A stretch of 64,000 nt of DNA from Tridacna crocea (GCA_943736015.1 OX031063.1:3453001-3517000); one strand, 5' to 3'; positions 17,898 to 27,819 are shown, counted from the stretch's first letter. The notes: a model not told the origin generated them from the letters alone. Program-made: numbers and translations.

Positions 17898-18062
17898 CTT
17901 AACCAGCATTTTCTCCTTTTCCTACAAAGTTTGATACCATATCAAAGAAAAGTTGCATCATGTAAACCAGTCTAAAACTGCCATCTGCAAATGCTTTCAA
18001 CTTGGATAGGTCTATTATTTTGCAGATAGTTTTATAATTTTTGCCATTTGGTAGAGGGCTAA
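17898..18062 (+). mobile_element. MITE M1, right half only
   Basis: CCAGCATTTTCTCCTTTTCC then GCCATCTGCAAATGCTTTC and ATTTGGTAGAGGGCTAA. The left half is absent. An M1 right-end scrap (GTTAAAAGTCAGGAATGATT) fills 18065-18089. Confidence 0.65.
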
Positions 18063-18089
18063 GGGTTGTTAAAAGTCAGGAATGATTGG

Positions 18090-18310
18090 TTAACCCATTA
18101 CCACACAATTCCGACTTTTGACGACCCTGGGAAAGACACCCTTTGAAAACATTGAGGGAAAAGGAGAAAATGCTGGTAACATCCATTTTCCCAAAACGTT
18201 TTTTACCCTCCCAAAATCAAAATTCACTTTTTGATTCACATTCATTTTGTCATCTGTAAATGCTGTCCATTTAGAGTAGTCCAACATTTTGTTGTTTGAT
18301 AAAGAGTTAA
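18090..18310 (+). mobile_element. MITE M1, partly deleted core
   Basis: 221 bp, TTAACCCATTACCACACAAT to GATAAAGAGTTAA. The right core arm is shortened (AACATCCATTTTCCCAAAAC). Confidence 0.85.
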
Positions 18311-18335
18311 AGCTTGAGACAATATCACTAGTTAA

Positions 18336-18882
18336 TACATCTTCGCAAGCCAAGGGTTACGATCCACTACACTACTCTACCCTTGGCGGATTGAGCTTGA
18401 TTTTGACAATCACCAGATACGCATTTTCATTGGTTGCAGCTAGCTCTAACTGCATCAAATCAAATCGCTTGTAGCATTTCATCTTTGATAAAAATAGAAC
18501 ATTGTCGCGATAACAACAGAAGGTAAACATGAATACCTTCATGGATGTGTGCAGGATCTGTAATGATTTATTACCAGAAATCATAGGCGAACAATATTTA
18601 CATAAAGTTTCAATCGGACCAATCAATTATCAGATGTTTTAGGCTATATCCCAGCACCTGACCATGGAATGTCGATGTATGTTTATGGTTATTGCTCCAT
18701 GTTGAATTATTGTATTCTTAAGCAGTTTGTAAAACAACATTCGTTGGTTATAAGAAATATGATGTAAAGGGAGATAAAAAGCAGCATCAAATAAGGGTGT
18801 GTCGCAGGAATTTCGAAATCGGGCTCAATCCGCCAAGGTAAGATCCATGTAGTAATCGTAACCTTTTCTCGTGAAGATGTAG
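18336..18882 (-). mobile_element. Inverted-repeat element family T, copy 1
   Basis: About 545 bp with long imperfect terminal inverted repeats. The left end reads ACATCTTCGCAAGCCAAGGG then TTACGATCC and CTTGGCGGATTGAGC; the right end is the reverse complement of ACATCTTCACGAGAAAAGGT then TTACGATTA and CTTGGCGGATTGAGC. The inner parts match copy 2 (20455-20836) in reverse orientation. No transposase frame. Confidence 0.75.
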
Positions 18883-19084
18883 TTTATTAATACAGTAGCT
18901 TGTTTTCATAGTTTGTTCTGTATATTTTGTTTTCAAACATCAAGTTTTGTTTGGTAAAATATTAATCCTTGTCCTACTTACTTAGCATGACTAAATGCTC
19001 TTTAGCAGTGATGATCAACATCAGAAGGCATAGAGCATGCTGTCTGATCTTGGATCTACATGGTCTGATACAGCTGTTTTTTAC

Positions 19085-19200
19085 CAGCAATTATTGGTAA
19101 AAAATGTTGGTTACCGGCATTTTCTCCTTTTCCCACAATTTTTTCAAAGGCTTTCTTTCTCAGGATTGTCAAAAGTCAGGATTGTGTGGTAAAGAGTTAA
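19085..19200 (-). mobile_element. MITE M1, partial
   Basis: GTTGGTTACCGGCATTTTCT through GATTGTGTGGTAAAGAGTTAA. The left part is lost. Its TTAA (19197-19200) also starts the next copy. Confidence 0.7.
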
Positions 19201-19425
19201 CCCATTATCACACAATCCCTACTTTTGACACCCCTGAGAAAGAAGCCTTTTGAAAACACTGTAGGAAAAGGAGAAAATGCTGGTTATCAGCATTTTCTCC
19301 TTTTCCCACAGTGTTTTCTACCTTTCCCAGAACAAATTTCAATTTTTTAGTCACCTTTATTTTGTCGTCTGCACATACTTTCAATTTGGACCAGTCTAAA
19401 ATTTTGTCGTGTGGTAATGAGTTAA
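19197..19425 (+). mobile_element. MITE M1, near-consensus
   Basis: 229 bp, TTAACCCATTATCACACAAT to GGTAATGAGTTAA. The core carries the CACTGTAGG / CCCACAGTG variant. Its closing TTAA is followed at once by a C1 element. Confidence 0.9.
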
Positions 19426-20433
19426 ACAAGAGGGCCCAGATGGGCCTGGATCGCTCAACTGAATTTTTGATAGGACCATAGCCATTTTTTTCCAAAATCT
19501 AAATGGCCATTTCAGAGAAGAAGAATTTTTAAGAATTTCTTCATGTCTGTATAGTGTAAAAAGCCCACAGCCACCAGAGCCATGTTTCTTGATGGATAAA
19601 AATATTTCGAGCAATTTTTGAAAAGGGTCAACTAAGGAACATTTCTGTGAAATTATTTCAGAATCTGATCAGCCGTTTCAGAGAAGAATTTTAAAAAAAT
19701 CCTTCATGGCCATGTAGTGCAAGTAGCCCCCATTTCACCAGAGCAATGCTTTTTGACGAATCAAAATTTCATGAACACCTTTTGAAAAGGATCACCCAAG
19801 AAACATTTCTGTGAAATTATTTCAAAATCTGACCAGCAGTTTCAGAGAAAAAGACTTTTTAAGAATTTCTTCATTTCCCTATTGTGCAAGTAGCCCCCAT
19901 TCACCAGAGCCATGGTTCTTGACGGTTCAAAATTTCGCAAACAGTTTTTTAAAAGGGTCATCCAAGGAACATCTCTGAAACTATTTAAAATTCTGACCAG
20001 GGGTTTCAGAGAAGAATAATTTTTAAGAAATTCTTCATTTCTGTATAGTGCAAGTAGCCCCCTTTCACCAGAGCCATGATTCTAGACGGATCAAAGTTTC
20101 GCGAACAGATTTTGAAAAAGGTCACCCAAGGAGCAACTCTGTGAAGTTATTTTAAATCTTACCAGCGGTTTCAGAGAAGATTTTTAAAGAATTTCCTAGA
20201 AAATTCCATTTGGTTGCCATGGCAACCAGAGTTTTTGACGGAATCAAATTCTGTGAACATTTTTAAAGAGGACCTCCCAAGGAACCTTCCAGCCAAGTTT
20301 GGTCCAAATTGGCCAAACGGTTTAGGAGGAGTTGATGTTTAAGAATTGTTGACGACGCACAACGGATGACGCACAAACGACACTCAGTGATCCTAAAAGC
20401 TCCCCTTGAGCATGTTGTGCTCAGATGAACTGA
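19426..20433 (-). mobile_element. 1-kb core-repeat element C1, copy 2 (complete-looking)
   Basis: Reverse orientation of the element at 9193. It starts ACAAGAGGGCCCAGATGGGC, contains five or more ~166-bp core repeats (AGTAGCCCCCATTCACCAGA, AAACATTTCTGTGAAATTAT), then TTGGTTGCCATGGCAACC, GGAGGAGTTGATG, and the terminal half-hairpin AGCTCCCCTTGAGCATG ... GTGCTCAGATGAAC. Both ends are visible here, so this copy defines the family's length. Confidence 0.7.
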
Positions 20434-20454
20434 CAAAAACACTTAAACTGTGTT

Positions 20455-20836
20455 TATCAACTTGCGAGCCAAGGTTACGATCACTACGTGGATCTTACCT
20501 TGGCTTATTGAGCCTGGTTTCGAGATTCCTGCGATGCGCCCTCTATTGGATGCTGGTTATTACCCCCTTTACATCATATTTCTGAAAGCCAAGGAAACAT
20601 CATTTTACAAACCGCTTACGAATACAATTGTTCAACATGAAGAGATAAGCAGACATCCATGTGGGTTTTCAGGTTTACCTTCAATTCGAAATGTTGCGAC
20701 CTTTTTCTATTTTTATCAAAGATGAAATGCTACGAGCGATTTCATTCGTTGCAGTTAAGAGCTGGCTATATCCAATGAAAAAGTGTATGGGGGAATGTAA
20801 AAATCAAGCTCGGTCTGCCTTGGCTTGCAAAGATGG
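20455..20836 (+). mobile_element. Inverted-repeat element family T, copy 2
   Basis: About 380 bp; left CTTGCGAGCCAAGGTTACGA and CCTTGGCTTATTGAGCC, right AATCAAGCTCGGTCTGCC and TTGGCTTGCAAAGATG. Internal words TTTACATCATATTTCT and GATGAAATGCTACGAGC are shared with copy 1 (18336-18882), which lies in the opposite orientation and has a longer middle. Confidence 0.75.
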
Positions 20837-21475
20837 GTGTTTATATAATCTTAAACAATGCTTCAGATGAGCAAATTTCTAGAAAGCACTTTTGCTAAGT
20901 TTTTTTATTTCCTCTTTACTTACTGCTCATATGCAAACACAGAAATTAGGTGCAATTCCACATGACAGCTTGTCTTCATCTATGTCTATACCTGGACATT
21001 GTGCACTTACTTGGCATTGTGCCTAGTCTGGGTCTGGGACCTCGGGTGTTTGCTGCAATTACAACATATATATTATTTGATAACAAATATTGTTTAGATG
21101 CACAGAATTGACTTACGGCTTATTAAGTTTTTATCCAGATCAGCCTGGCCACTGGCAGGCCTTGGTTGAATCTTTTCCCTATCAGTCAATTTTCTGTCTG
21201 TCAAAGGCTCGATCTACCTCATGATTAAATTGGTTGTAAAAGTGGGTATGTGATGGCTTGCTTGGTTCTATGGATCACCGATATGTATTAAGCTCCATTT
21301 TGTCAAATCATGGCTCATATACGAAATTATATAAAGATAGTGGACAGTGCAGTTTCAATATCAGACTACAAGTTCTATGCAATCTGATCTTGACCTAAAC
21401 TATGTGCAAAAGCAATTTGCACTGATCCAACCTCTCCAAGTTGGTGTATCTAAATTCATAATCACACACCATGTC
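20837..21475. other. No gene seen
   Basis: AT-rich single-copy-looking sequence. It contains CAATCTGATCTTGACC (about 21379), a scrap of the fold-back family at 14982, and nothing else I can identify. Confidence 0.4.
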
Positions 21476-21704
21476 TTAACCGTTTCCCAAACAATCCCTG
21501 CCTTTTACGGCTCTGGAATAGTAGCCTTTTGAAAACATTGTGGGAAAAGGAAAAAATGCTGGTAACCAGCATTTTCTCCTTTTCCCACAATGTTTTCTAC
21601 CCTATCATAGACAGAAATGATCTTTACAGCAAGAGTTGAATTGTCGTCTGCAAATGCTTTTAATTTGGTCTAGTCCAAAAATTTGTCGTGTGGGAAAGGG
21701 TTAA
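21476..21704 (+). mobile_element. MITE M1, CCCAA-type subfamily
   Basis: 229 bp, TTAACCGTTTCCCAAACAAT to TGTGGGAAAGGGTTAA, near-perfect core. It shares GGAATAGTAGCC and TCATAGACAGAAAT with the copy inside the tandem-array unit. Confidence 0.9.
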
Positions 21705-21723
21705 CAGAACATATAATGTCTTC

Positions 21724-21953
21724 TTAACTCCTTACCAAACGACAAAATTTTGGACTAGTCCAGATTGAAAGCATTTGAAGACAACAAAATAAATGTGAAT
21801 CAAAAATTGAATTTTGCATTGGAAAGGGTAGAAAACGTTGTGGTGAAAAGGAGAAAATGCAGGTTACCAGCATTTTCTCCTTTTTCAACAATGTTTTCAA
21901 AGGCTTTCTTTCTTTGGGTCGTTAAAAGTAGGGATTGTGTGGTAAAGGGTTAA
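21724..21953 (-). mobile_element. MITE M1
   Basis: 230 bp, TTAACTCCTTACCAAACGAC to GGTAAAGGGTTAA, with a few core mismatches. Confidence 0.9.
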
Positions 21954-22163
21954 ATATGACCCATTCCCTGTGAAATGGGGCCTTAATTCTTCTGCGAAAA
22001 GTTAAGACTGAGCTGGGCCAAATCTCTTTGCCGTCTTTCAATTTTCTGTGTGCCTAAGGACCACTTTTCCTCTAAATTCAATCATTCATTAGACTAGGTG
22101 AATTTTACCGATCCCAAATTATGTGATGACTTGCTTGGTATTATGGAACACAGATATTTGTAT

Positions 22164-22374
22164 TATTCCTTTACCAAACAATCCCAGGTTTTTAAGACCC
22201 TGAGATGGAAGCCTTTTGAAAACATTTGTGGGAAAAAGAGAAAATGCTAGTAACATTGCACATTGTTTTCTACCCAGTTGGAAACAAATTTCAGTTTTGA
22301 GTTATGTTTCTTTTGTCATCTGCAAATGCTTTCAGCTTTGACCACTCTAAAATTTTGTTGATTGGCAAAGGGTT
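22164..22374 (+). mobile_element. MITE M1, core partly deleted
   Basis: ATTCCTTTACCAAACAATCC to TGGCAAAGGGTTT; the right core arm is lost (GCTAGTAACATTGCACATTG) and the TTAA ends have decayed. Confidence 0.75.
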
Positions 22375-22518
22375 TGCCTTCTTTTGCAAGAGCATGCTTC
22401 ATTTACATGAAATAGTTGACATTATGGATCCATGTTCTATACGGTCTTATCTTGATGTACAGTATTAAATATAAGTTGATCTTACGTCTCCAAGTTGGTG
22501 TGTAGTCATATTTAGGTT

Positions 22519-22777
22519 CATCCTCGGATAGTCCGGGGTCTCCCTATTTGCTACGCTACATCGACTCCTGGGACAATTGACTAATAAAACTTTGAATCAA
22601 CCGCCGAAAATCGATACGAAACGTCATAGCGTACAGTCCACTTGCCCATCACAAAATGATGATGGAACCAATGAAAAGCCAGCATTCAGCCAGCGGTAAA
22701 GCGAGGGAAATTCAATTAATTGTCCCAGGGGTCGATGTAGCGTAGCAAATAGGGAGACCCCGGGGTATCCGAGGATG
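22519..22777. mobile_element. Mutator-like MITE with 57-bp inverted ends and 9-bp target duplication
   Basis: 259 bp. Left end CATCCTCGGATAGTCCGGGG; right end is the reverse complement of CATCCTCGGATACCCCGGGG. The inverted repeat runs about 57 bp with three mismatches. It is flanked by ATTTAGGTT on both sides (22510-22518 and 22778-22786). Long inverted ends plus a 9-bp duplication fit the Mutator/MULE superfamily; no coding capacity. Confidence 0.85.
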
Positions 22778-22973
22778 ATTTAGGTTTACAATTGAAAATA
22801 TATAGGTTGTGTTGCATTTACAAGCTCTGGGCTTTTAAGGATTCTCCATTCCAATACCAAACCAGTAGCCTGTCATCATCTGTAAACATGTGGAAAAAAT
22901 AAATAGGATAATAAAGAAAATTATGAAATCTTGATTATCTTATAAACAAGTTATAAACTATTTCTTCAGAACT

Positions 22974-23474
22974 GCTTTACCCCTAACAAAACAACCTCTG
23001 TTTCAATGATCTTGAGAAAGAAGGCCTATGAAATATTGTAGGAAAAGGAAAAAAAATGCTGGTAACCAGCAATGCTACAATGCCCTCTGCCCTTTCAGAG
23101 ACAAATCCCATTATTGAAGCCACATTCAGTGTTTTATCTACAATTGCTTTCAAAGGACAATTTGGTTGCTTGGTTGTAATGGGGTTTAACGCTACTTTAA
23201 CAGCTATGGTCATATGCATGGCTGTCGGTGACGCACATATGTTTCCTGGCTTTCTCACACCGGTACTAACACAACTTTCATTCCAAAGCCACCAACTACT
23301 TTTCCCACATGCTTCAGCATAGGTGAGAGGCGAAAATACGCTGGAAAGAAAGTTTGCCTCAACCGAGTATCAAACTCACAACCGACAGGTCATGAGTCCG
23401 ACACTCTCACCACTGAGCCACCCGGGTGGGCTTCAAAGGACAAAAGCAAACACTTTGTCATCTGGCACGGAATT
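22974..23474 (+). mobile_element. MITE M1 interrupted by a SINE
   Basis: The left part is TGCTTTACCCCTAACAAAAC, the half core GAAAAAAAATGCTGGTAACC and CTTTCAGAGACAAATCCC. It breaks at the SINE and resumes as AAGCAAACACTTTGTCATC and GGCACGGAATTAA. Diverged but alignable across the gap. Confidence 0.6.
23161..23431 (-). mobile_element. tRNA-headed SINE, copy 3, with 12-bp target duplication
   Basis: Minus strand: box A TGGCTCAGTGGT and box-B region GTGAGTTTGATACTC, then body GCATGTGGGAAAAGTAGTTG and tail GCGTTAAACCCCATTACAA, homologous to copies at 2220 and 7105. TTCAAAGGACAA flanks it on both sides (23149-23160 and 23432-23443). Confidence 0.85.
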
Positions 23475-23620
23475 AAATACAAGTCTAATTATTTTCAGAA
23501 GTTTTACTTCTTGGATTTGCAGCTCAGTATAAAAATCCCAAAATATTTTCAAAAATTTCTGCACAATTGTTTTTGTAGTCTTTAGGAAACAGACCCCCCC
23601 CCCCTTTCTGAAATAATAGG

Positions 23621-23690
23621 TTGAGCTGTATTGGATTTGTCATCTGCAAATGATTTCAGTTTGGATGAGTCTAAAATTTTGTTGTGGGGT
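23621..23690 (+). mobile_element. MITE M1, right-arm scrap
   Basis: TTTGTCATCTGCAAATGATT and TCTAAAATTTTGTTGTGG only. A 13-base C run lies just upstream (about 23593). Confidence 0.5.
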
Positions 23691-23880
23691 CTGTGAGGTA
23701 GAGCACTGGCCTCATTAGCCAAAGGTCTCGAGTTCGGTATGTGGGAGCAGGTGTCAACTTTGGGATTTTTCATTGGCCAACATATCTGCATGAGTACTGG
23801 TGACCGTATAGTTCTCGGGCACCAGACTCAAGAAAGATTAGTATAAGTTGTAAGAACTTGTTTTCTCAATCGACGTAAAA
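23690..23880 (+). mobile_element. Possible second tRNA-headed SINE
   Basis: GAGGTAGAGCACTGG resembles a box A and TCTCGAGTTCGGTATG a degenerate box B; the body that follows (TCGGGCACCAGACTCAAG) is unlike the other SINE. It is too degenerate to be a working tRNA gene. Confidence 0.4.
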
Positions 23881-23889
23881 TGAATTTGC

Positions 23890-24122
23890 CTCACTGTTTA
23901 CCACACCGCAAAATTTAAGATTAATCCAGATTGAAAGCATTTGCAGACGACAAAATAAACGTGGCTCAAAAATAGTATTTGGTTTGGGATGGGTAGAAAA
24001 CATTGTGGGAAAAGGAGAAAATGCTGGTTACCAGTAATTTCTCCTATTCCCACAATGTTTTCAAAAGGCTTCTTCTAGCTATATGGGTTGCTAAAAGTCG
24101 GGATTGTGTGGTAATTGGTTAA
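23890..24122 (-). mobile_element. MITE M1
   Basis: GTTTACCACACCGCAAAATT to GTGTGGTAATTGGTTAA, core with small mismatches. A right-arm scrap (TTGTTGTTTTGGAAAGGGTT) follows at about 24143-24163. Confidence 0.85.
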
Positions 24123-24179
24123 ACTAAACCTAAACTAAAAAATTGTTGTTTTGGAAAGGGTTAAAACTGCTGTTTAATT

Positions 24180-24362
24180 TGCTTATATTGTGAAACAAGT
24201 CCAATCTAGCTCAACAGATTATTTCTATCTTTGAAATGGTAGAAAACATTATGAAAAAAGTAGAAAATTCTTGTAGCCAGCATTTTCTCCCTTTTCCACA
24301 ATGTTTTCAAATGCTACTCAGTCAAAATCATAAAAACCTCTGATTGTTTGAAAATGCTTTAA
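24180..24362 (-). mobile_element. MITE M1, diverged
   Basis: ACAAGTCCAATCTAGC, core GTAGAAAACATTATG ... CCACAATGTTTTC, right end TTTGAAAATGCTTTAA. It shares its TTAA (24359-24362) with the next copy. Confidence 0.6.
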
Positions 24363-24568
24363 CTCATTACCAAACGACAAAATTTTAGGATTGTCCAAAT
24401 CGAAAGCATTTTGCAGACGACAAAATAAAAGTGACTGGAAAATTGAAATTTCTTTTGTGAAGGGTAGAAAACATTGTTGGAAAAGGAGAAAATGCTGGTT
24501 ACTTAATGTTTTCTAAAGGCTTCTTTCTCAGGGGCGTCAAAAGTAGGGATTGTGTGGTAATGGGTTAA
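24359..24568 (-). mobile_element. MITE M1, right core arm deleted
   Basis: 210 bp, TTAACTCATTACCAAACGAC to GGTAATGGGTTAA; the core stops at GCTGGTTACTTAATG. Confidence 0.85.
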
Positions 24569-24645
24569 TGTAATTTTAGAGTGAAGGGTAATACATAAAA
24601 TGAAGGGCAGATAGAGTGACTGTGTACATTAGTAGGTTTTAAAAG

Positions 24646-24857
24646 TTAATGCTTTTATCAGATGACAAAATTTTAACCCAATCCAAATTGAAAGCATTTG
24701 CAGATGACCAATTCAATGTGGCTCAAACGGTGCAATGGCTTAGTTAAAGGGTAGAAAATACTGTGGGAAAAGAAGAAAATGCTAGTTGCCCACAATGTTC
24801 TCAAATGGCTTTTTTCCAAAGATCATCAAAAGTCATCCTTGTGTGGTTAAGGGTTAA
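24646..24857 (-). mobile_element. MITE M1, right core arm deleted
   Basis: 212 bp, TTAATGCTTTTATCAGATGA to GGTTAAGGGTTAA; the core is reduced to GAAAATGCTAGTTGCCCAC. Confidence 0.75.
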
Positions 24858-25569
24858 ATGTTTAAATGTTCTATTGGAGCGAAGAGTTCTCTCTGTGTAT
24901 CTTATCTATTTGGAGGGTTGTTCTTGTTACATCAGCACATGGATTATGTGAATCATGGGATAGCAAGTCATGTTTAGCTATAAACTGAGGGAACACTAGC
25001 ATCTTTGGACATTTATTTTTGCAAGGTATATACCTGTAATAGTGTGCGGCAGTGCTGGAAAGAGTTCTGGGGTAAGCTTTATCTTAGAGATTTTCAGTTT
25101 TAGAGCATATTTTTTGAAGGTAGACTGCGTGGATTGCAAGGCTGGTCAGTGACGACACTTTACACATATTTCTGTCTGTTGCTGGCCATATACAGTATGT
25201 TCTTTCCAACCAAACGATGTTTATTTGTAAGCATTCATTATAGTCTAAGACTGTTTTTTGAGAAATAATCTTCTTTCTATCATGGTTTATTGTTCAATAA
25301 ACGGCAGTTGTGAATTATAATCAGAGTCACTTCAGAAGTTCAAACTATCTTTTCAGCTAACTTAAATTATTTTAAAGAGTAGATTTCATATATAACAGGC
25401 TCTTGTGTTGCAAATGTTAAATATGGATTGATTTACCTATAGACTAGTTGTGATTTGTGAATCATTATTGTTGTCATTCCGTCTAATATGAAATCTTACC
25501 CCCATTTTTTTTTAGCTCAGAGGCTAAGTGTACCCTTGAAAGAAAAAGGTAGTGGGAACACTGAATTAG
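24858..25569. other. No gene seen
   Basis: AT-rich unique-looking sequence with an AATAAA at 25296-25301. No exon with convincing splice sites or an open frame of useful length. Confidence 0.4.
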
Positions 25570-25800
25570 GTGTTTAGACTTCAGACGACAGAATCTTAGA
25601 ATCAACCCCATTGAAAGAAATTGCAGACAAGGTGACAAATTCCTCACAAGGTGTTTTAATTTTGCCTTTTGAAAAGGTAGAAAATATCATGGGAAAAGGA
25701 CCAAATGCTGGTTACCATAATTTTCACCTTTTCCTTGTTTTTGCAATCTTAAGCCGACCTTCTCAAGGTCACTCAAACTGCGGATTGTATTGTCAAAGCT
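25570..25800 (-). mobile_element. MITE M1, strongly diverged
   Basis: ACTTCAGACGACAGAATC, CATTGAAAGAAATTGCAGAC, a core half GGGAAAAGGACCAAATGCTG and GGATTGTATTGTCAAAG. Ends decayed. Confidence 0.55.
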
Positions 25801-25854
25801 ATTTTAAAAGCCTGATTAAAATACAGCCACGTAGGAAGCATTTCAAGATTGGGT

Positions 25855-25992
25855 GGGGGGGGGGGGGGGGCTAACTTCGAAAAACCGAGATTTTTTGCGT
25901 GCTTGTTGCATTGCGATAAAAACTCATATTTTAGTTACAATGATTTTCAAAATTATTGGGGGGGGGGGGGGGGGGGCTCAAGCCCCCCCCCC
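25855..25992. repeat. Two long poly-G tracts and a poly-C tract
   Basis: G16 at 25855-25870, G19 at 25958-25976, then a poly-C tract ending about 25992. The second G tract and the C tract, separated by CTCAAG, can form a hairpin; either G tract could form a quadruplex. The exact lengths are prone to sequencing error. Confidence 0.75.
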
Positions 25993-26374
25993 ACCCCTGC
26001 TCCTACGGGCCTGAGAATACACATAGATCTATTAATGAATTTATGGAACTTTAAATCATTCATGAATCTGGCTTCCAGCACAAGAATTTGTAGCCGACTT
26101 TTGACACTAGGCTCTCATTTGTATGTAGTGGGACCGTTAGATCTAGCTATATACTGATACTGAAATTTATACTGAGGTCTGAACCCGGATTTTGAACTAG
26201 ATCTACAAAAAATATGGCATTTTTTTAGCTGGCACCAACCTAGTCTCAAGAGAATATCTAGTGAAAATTACAATCACGGCCGTTATATGACATAAGCTGT
26301 TAATTTAAAGGCTTTTAACTACAAACACGCAACCAATTAAACCGTAATTTCTGAAATTAGACGAACCTGTTTCG

Positions 26375-26475
26375 GGGGATTTTTTTTTTTCATGGAAGTA
26401 TGAGAAAAAAAAAAACTATACAAAAGTGTGATTAGGGTTTTTTTTCATACCTCCATGAAAACAAAAAAAAAAGAA
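26375..26475. repeat. A/T-tract inverted repeat
   Basis: TTTTTTTCATGGAAGTATGA plus an A-tract and, 40 bp on, TTTTTTTTCATACCTCCATG plus an A-tract, form an imperfect inverted repeat. A related TTTTCATGGAGCTGTGAAAA occurs near 26948. Confidence 0.55.
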
Positions 26476-26628
26476 TATCTTCATTCCTTATAATTCAATA
26501 TCACGGACAACAAATATCCACTTGAAAATTACTGTTTTTTTTTTCATTGAAAATCTAATAGGTCTATTGCATTTTTATATAATGTCCATTTCATTCATAA
26601 TTCACAGCGCGGTAAAACTGCTGGTTCA

Positions 26629-26658
26629 TGACGTAACAATGACGTATACGTGACGTCA
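26629..26658. promoter_or_regulatory. Cluster of three CRE-like TGACGT motifs
   Basis: TGACGTAA (26629), TGACGTAT (26640) and the full palindromic TGACGTCA (26651) lie within 30 bp. TGACGTCA is the consensus for CREB/ATF factors. No gene start is visible within the adjacent kilobases, so function is unknown. Confidence 0.35.
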
Positions 26659-27479
26659 CTATAGTACTGAACATTTGCAGGTTCAGTAGCTTTATTACTA
26701 GAAGTTCAATACGCTAGAACTAAGCTGAAAATAAGATTGTTAGAACCCCGCAAAATGACAATGAGTTTTCAGCTCTCTCTTTGAATTTGCTGTTGGATAT
26801 TGTTATAAATATTTAGAGAAAATAAATTCAGCAAGCAAGTTGAACTTCGGACTCGATAAAGATCAGAAAGAAGACCATTATGAAATCTCGTATACATGTT
26901 TGTTTACATTACTTTGCAAAAGTAGTCCCGGCACTGCTGAAATTTTTTTTTTCATGGAGCTGTGAAAAAAATTTTCAGCCAATCAGAACTCGCCAATGTC
27001 CATAAAAACAACTAGTATTGAATTATTTGGTGTTTTTTTTTTTAACACGTTGCGTCCTTCTTCCTCAGATACTTTTCTCTTATCTATCTAATTAACGTCT
27101 GACTGTCACAAACTTGTTTAAGATGGTTTTAAACACAGATGTTTGACACTGTTTTGACACTGTTTTGTAAGTTTCTTTATATACATGTATCAAATAAAGA
27201 GCCCAGTCTTTACATAGACTTGTTTAAATCTTCATACTATCTTTTGCTTCTCGAATTATTTCTCGTTTTTCAAGTTTCATAAATTTGAGTTTTTGTTCAT
27301 TACACAAATGACTTTTTGCTTGAATGTTTTATGTTTGTGTGGTTTTTTTTTTTCATTGTGTTTGTTGCGAGTACGGATTGAAATTTTTTAAATTATTAAC
27401 TTTCCATGTATTGTGTGTTCTTGTAAGGTCCCCCATCGTATTTTACAATGTTTGTCCAGGACTCCTTGTGTGAATATTA
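26659..27479. other. No gene seen
   Basis: AT-rich, with several T8-T10 runs. No convincing exon, RNA gene or repeat family beyond the TTTTCATGG motif noted near 26948. Confidence 0.4.
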
Positions 27480-27593
27480 TCTTCTCCTTTTTCTGCTGTG
27501 TTTTCATAGATGCAATTTGAGCTACATTCCATTTTTCGTCTACAAATACTTTTGACTTCAACATTGTAAAGTTTTGGCAATTTGAAGACTTAA
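27480..27593 (+). mobile_element. MITE M1, right half
   Basis: CTTCTCCTTTTTCTGCTGTG, TTTTTCGTCTACAAATACTT and GGCAATTTGAAGACTTAA. It ends at the TTAA that begins the next copy. Confidence 0.55.
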
Positions 27594-27819
27594 CCTTTAC
27601 CAACCAGTCTCGGGTTTTCACGACCCTGATATAAAAGCCTTTTGAAAACATTGTGGGAAAAAGGAGAAAACGATGGTAACCGGCATTTTCTCCTTTTCTC
27701 ACAATGTTTTCTACCCTGCTGGGAACAAATTTCAATTTTTGAGTTACGTTTATTTTGTTGTCTGCAAGAGCTTTGAATTTGGACCTGTCTAAAATTTTGA
27801 CGATTTGGTAAAGCGTTAA
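27590..27819 (+). mobile_element. MITE M1
   Basis: 230 bp, TTAACCTTTACCAACCAGTC to GGTAAAGCGTTAA, good core. Confidence 0.85.

Noticed and set aside
23056-23322. 88-residue hydrophobic frame, membrane-protein-like
   Set aside because: Lies across the MITE/SINE junction and is the antisense of the SINE body.
23690-23760. Functional tRNA gene
   Set aside because: Box A and box B resemblances exist but the acceptor stem does not pair and the B box is mutated; a SINE head is likelier.
25611-26157. Gly-rich open frames
   Set aside because: The Gly runs are translations of the poly-G tracts next to a decayed MITE; no gene context.
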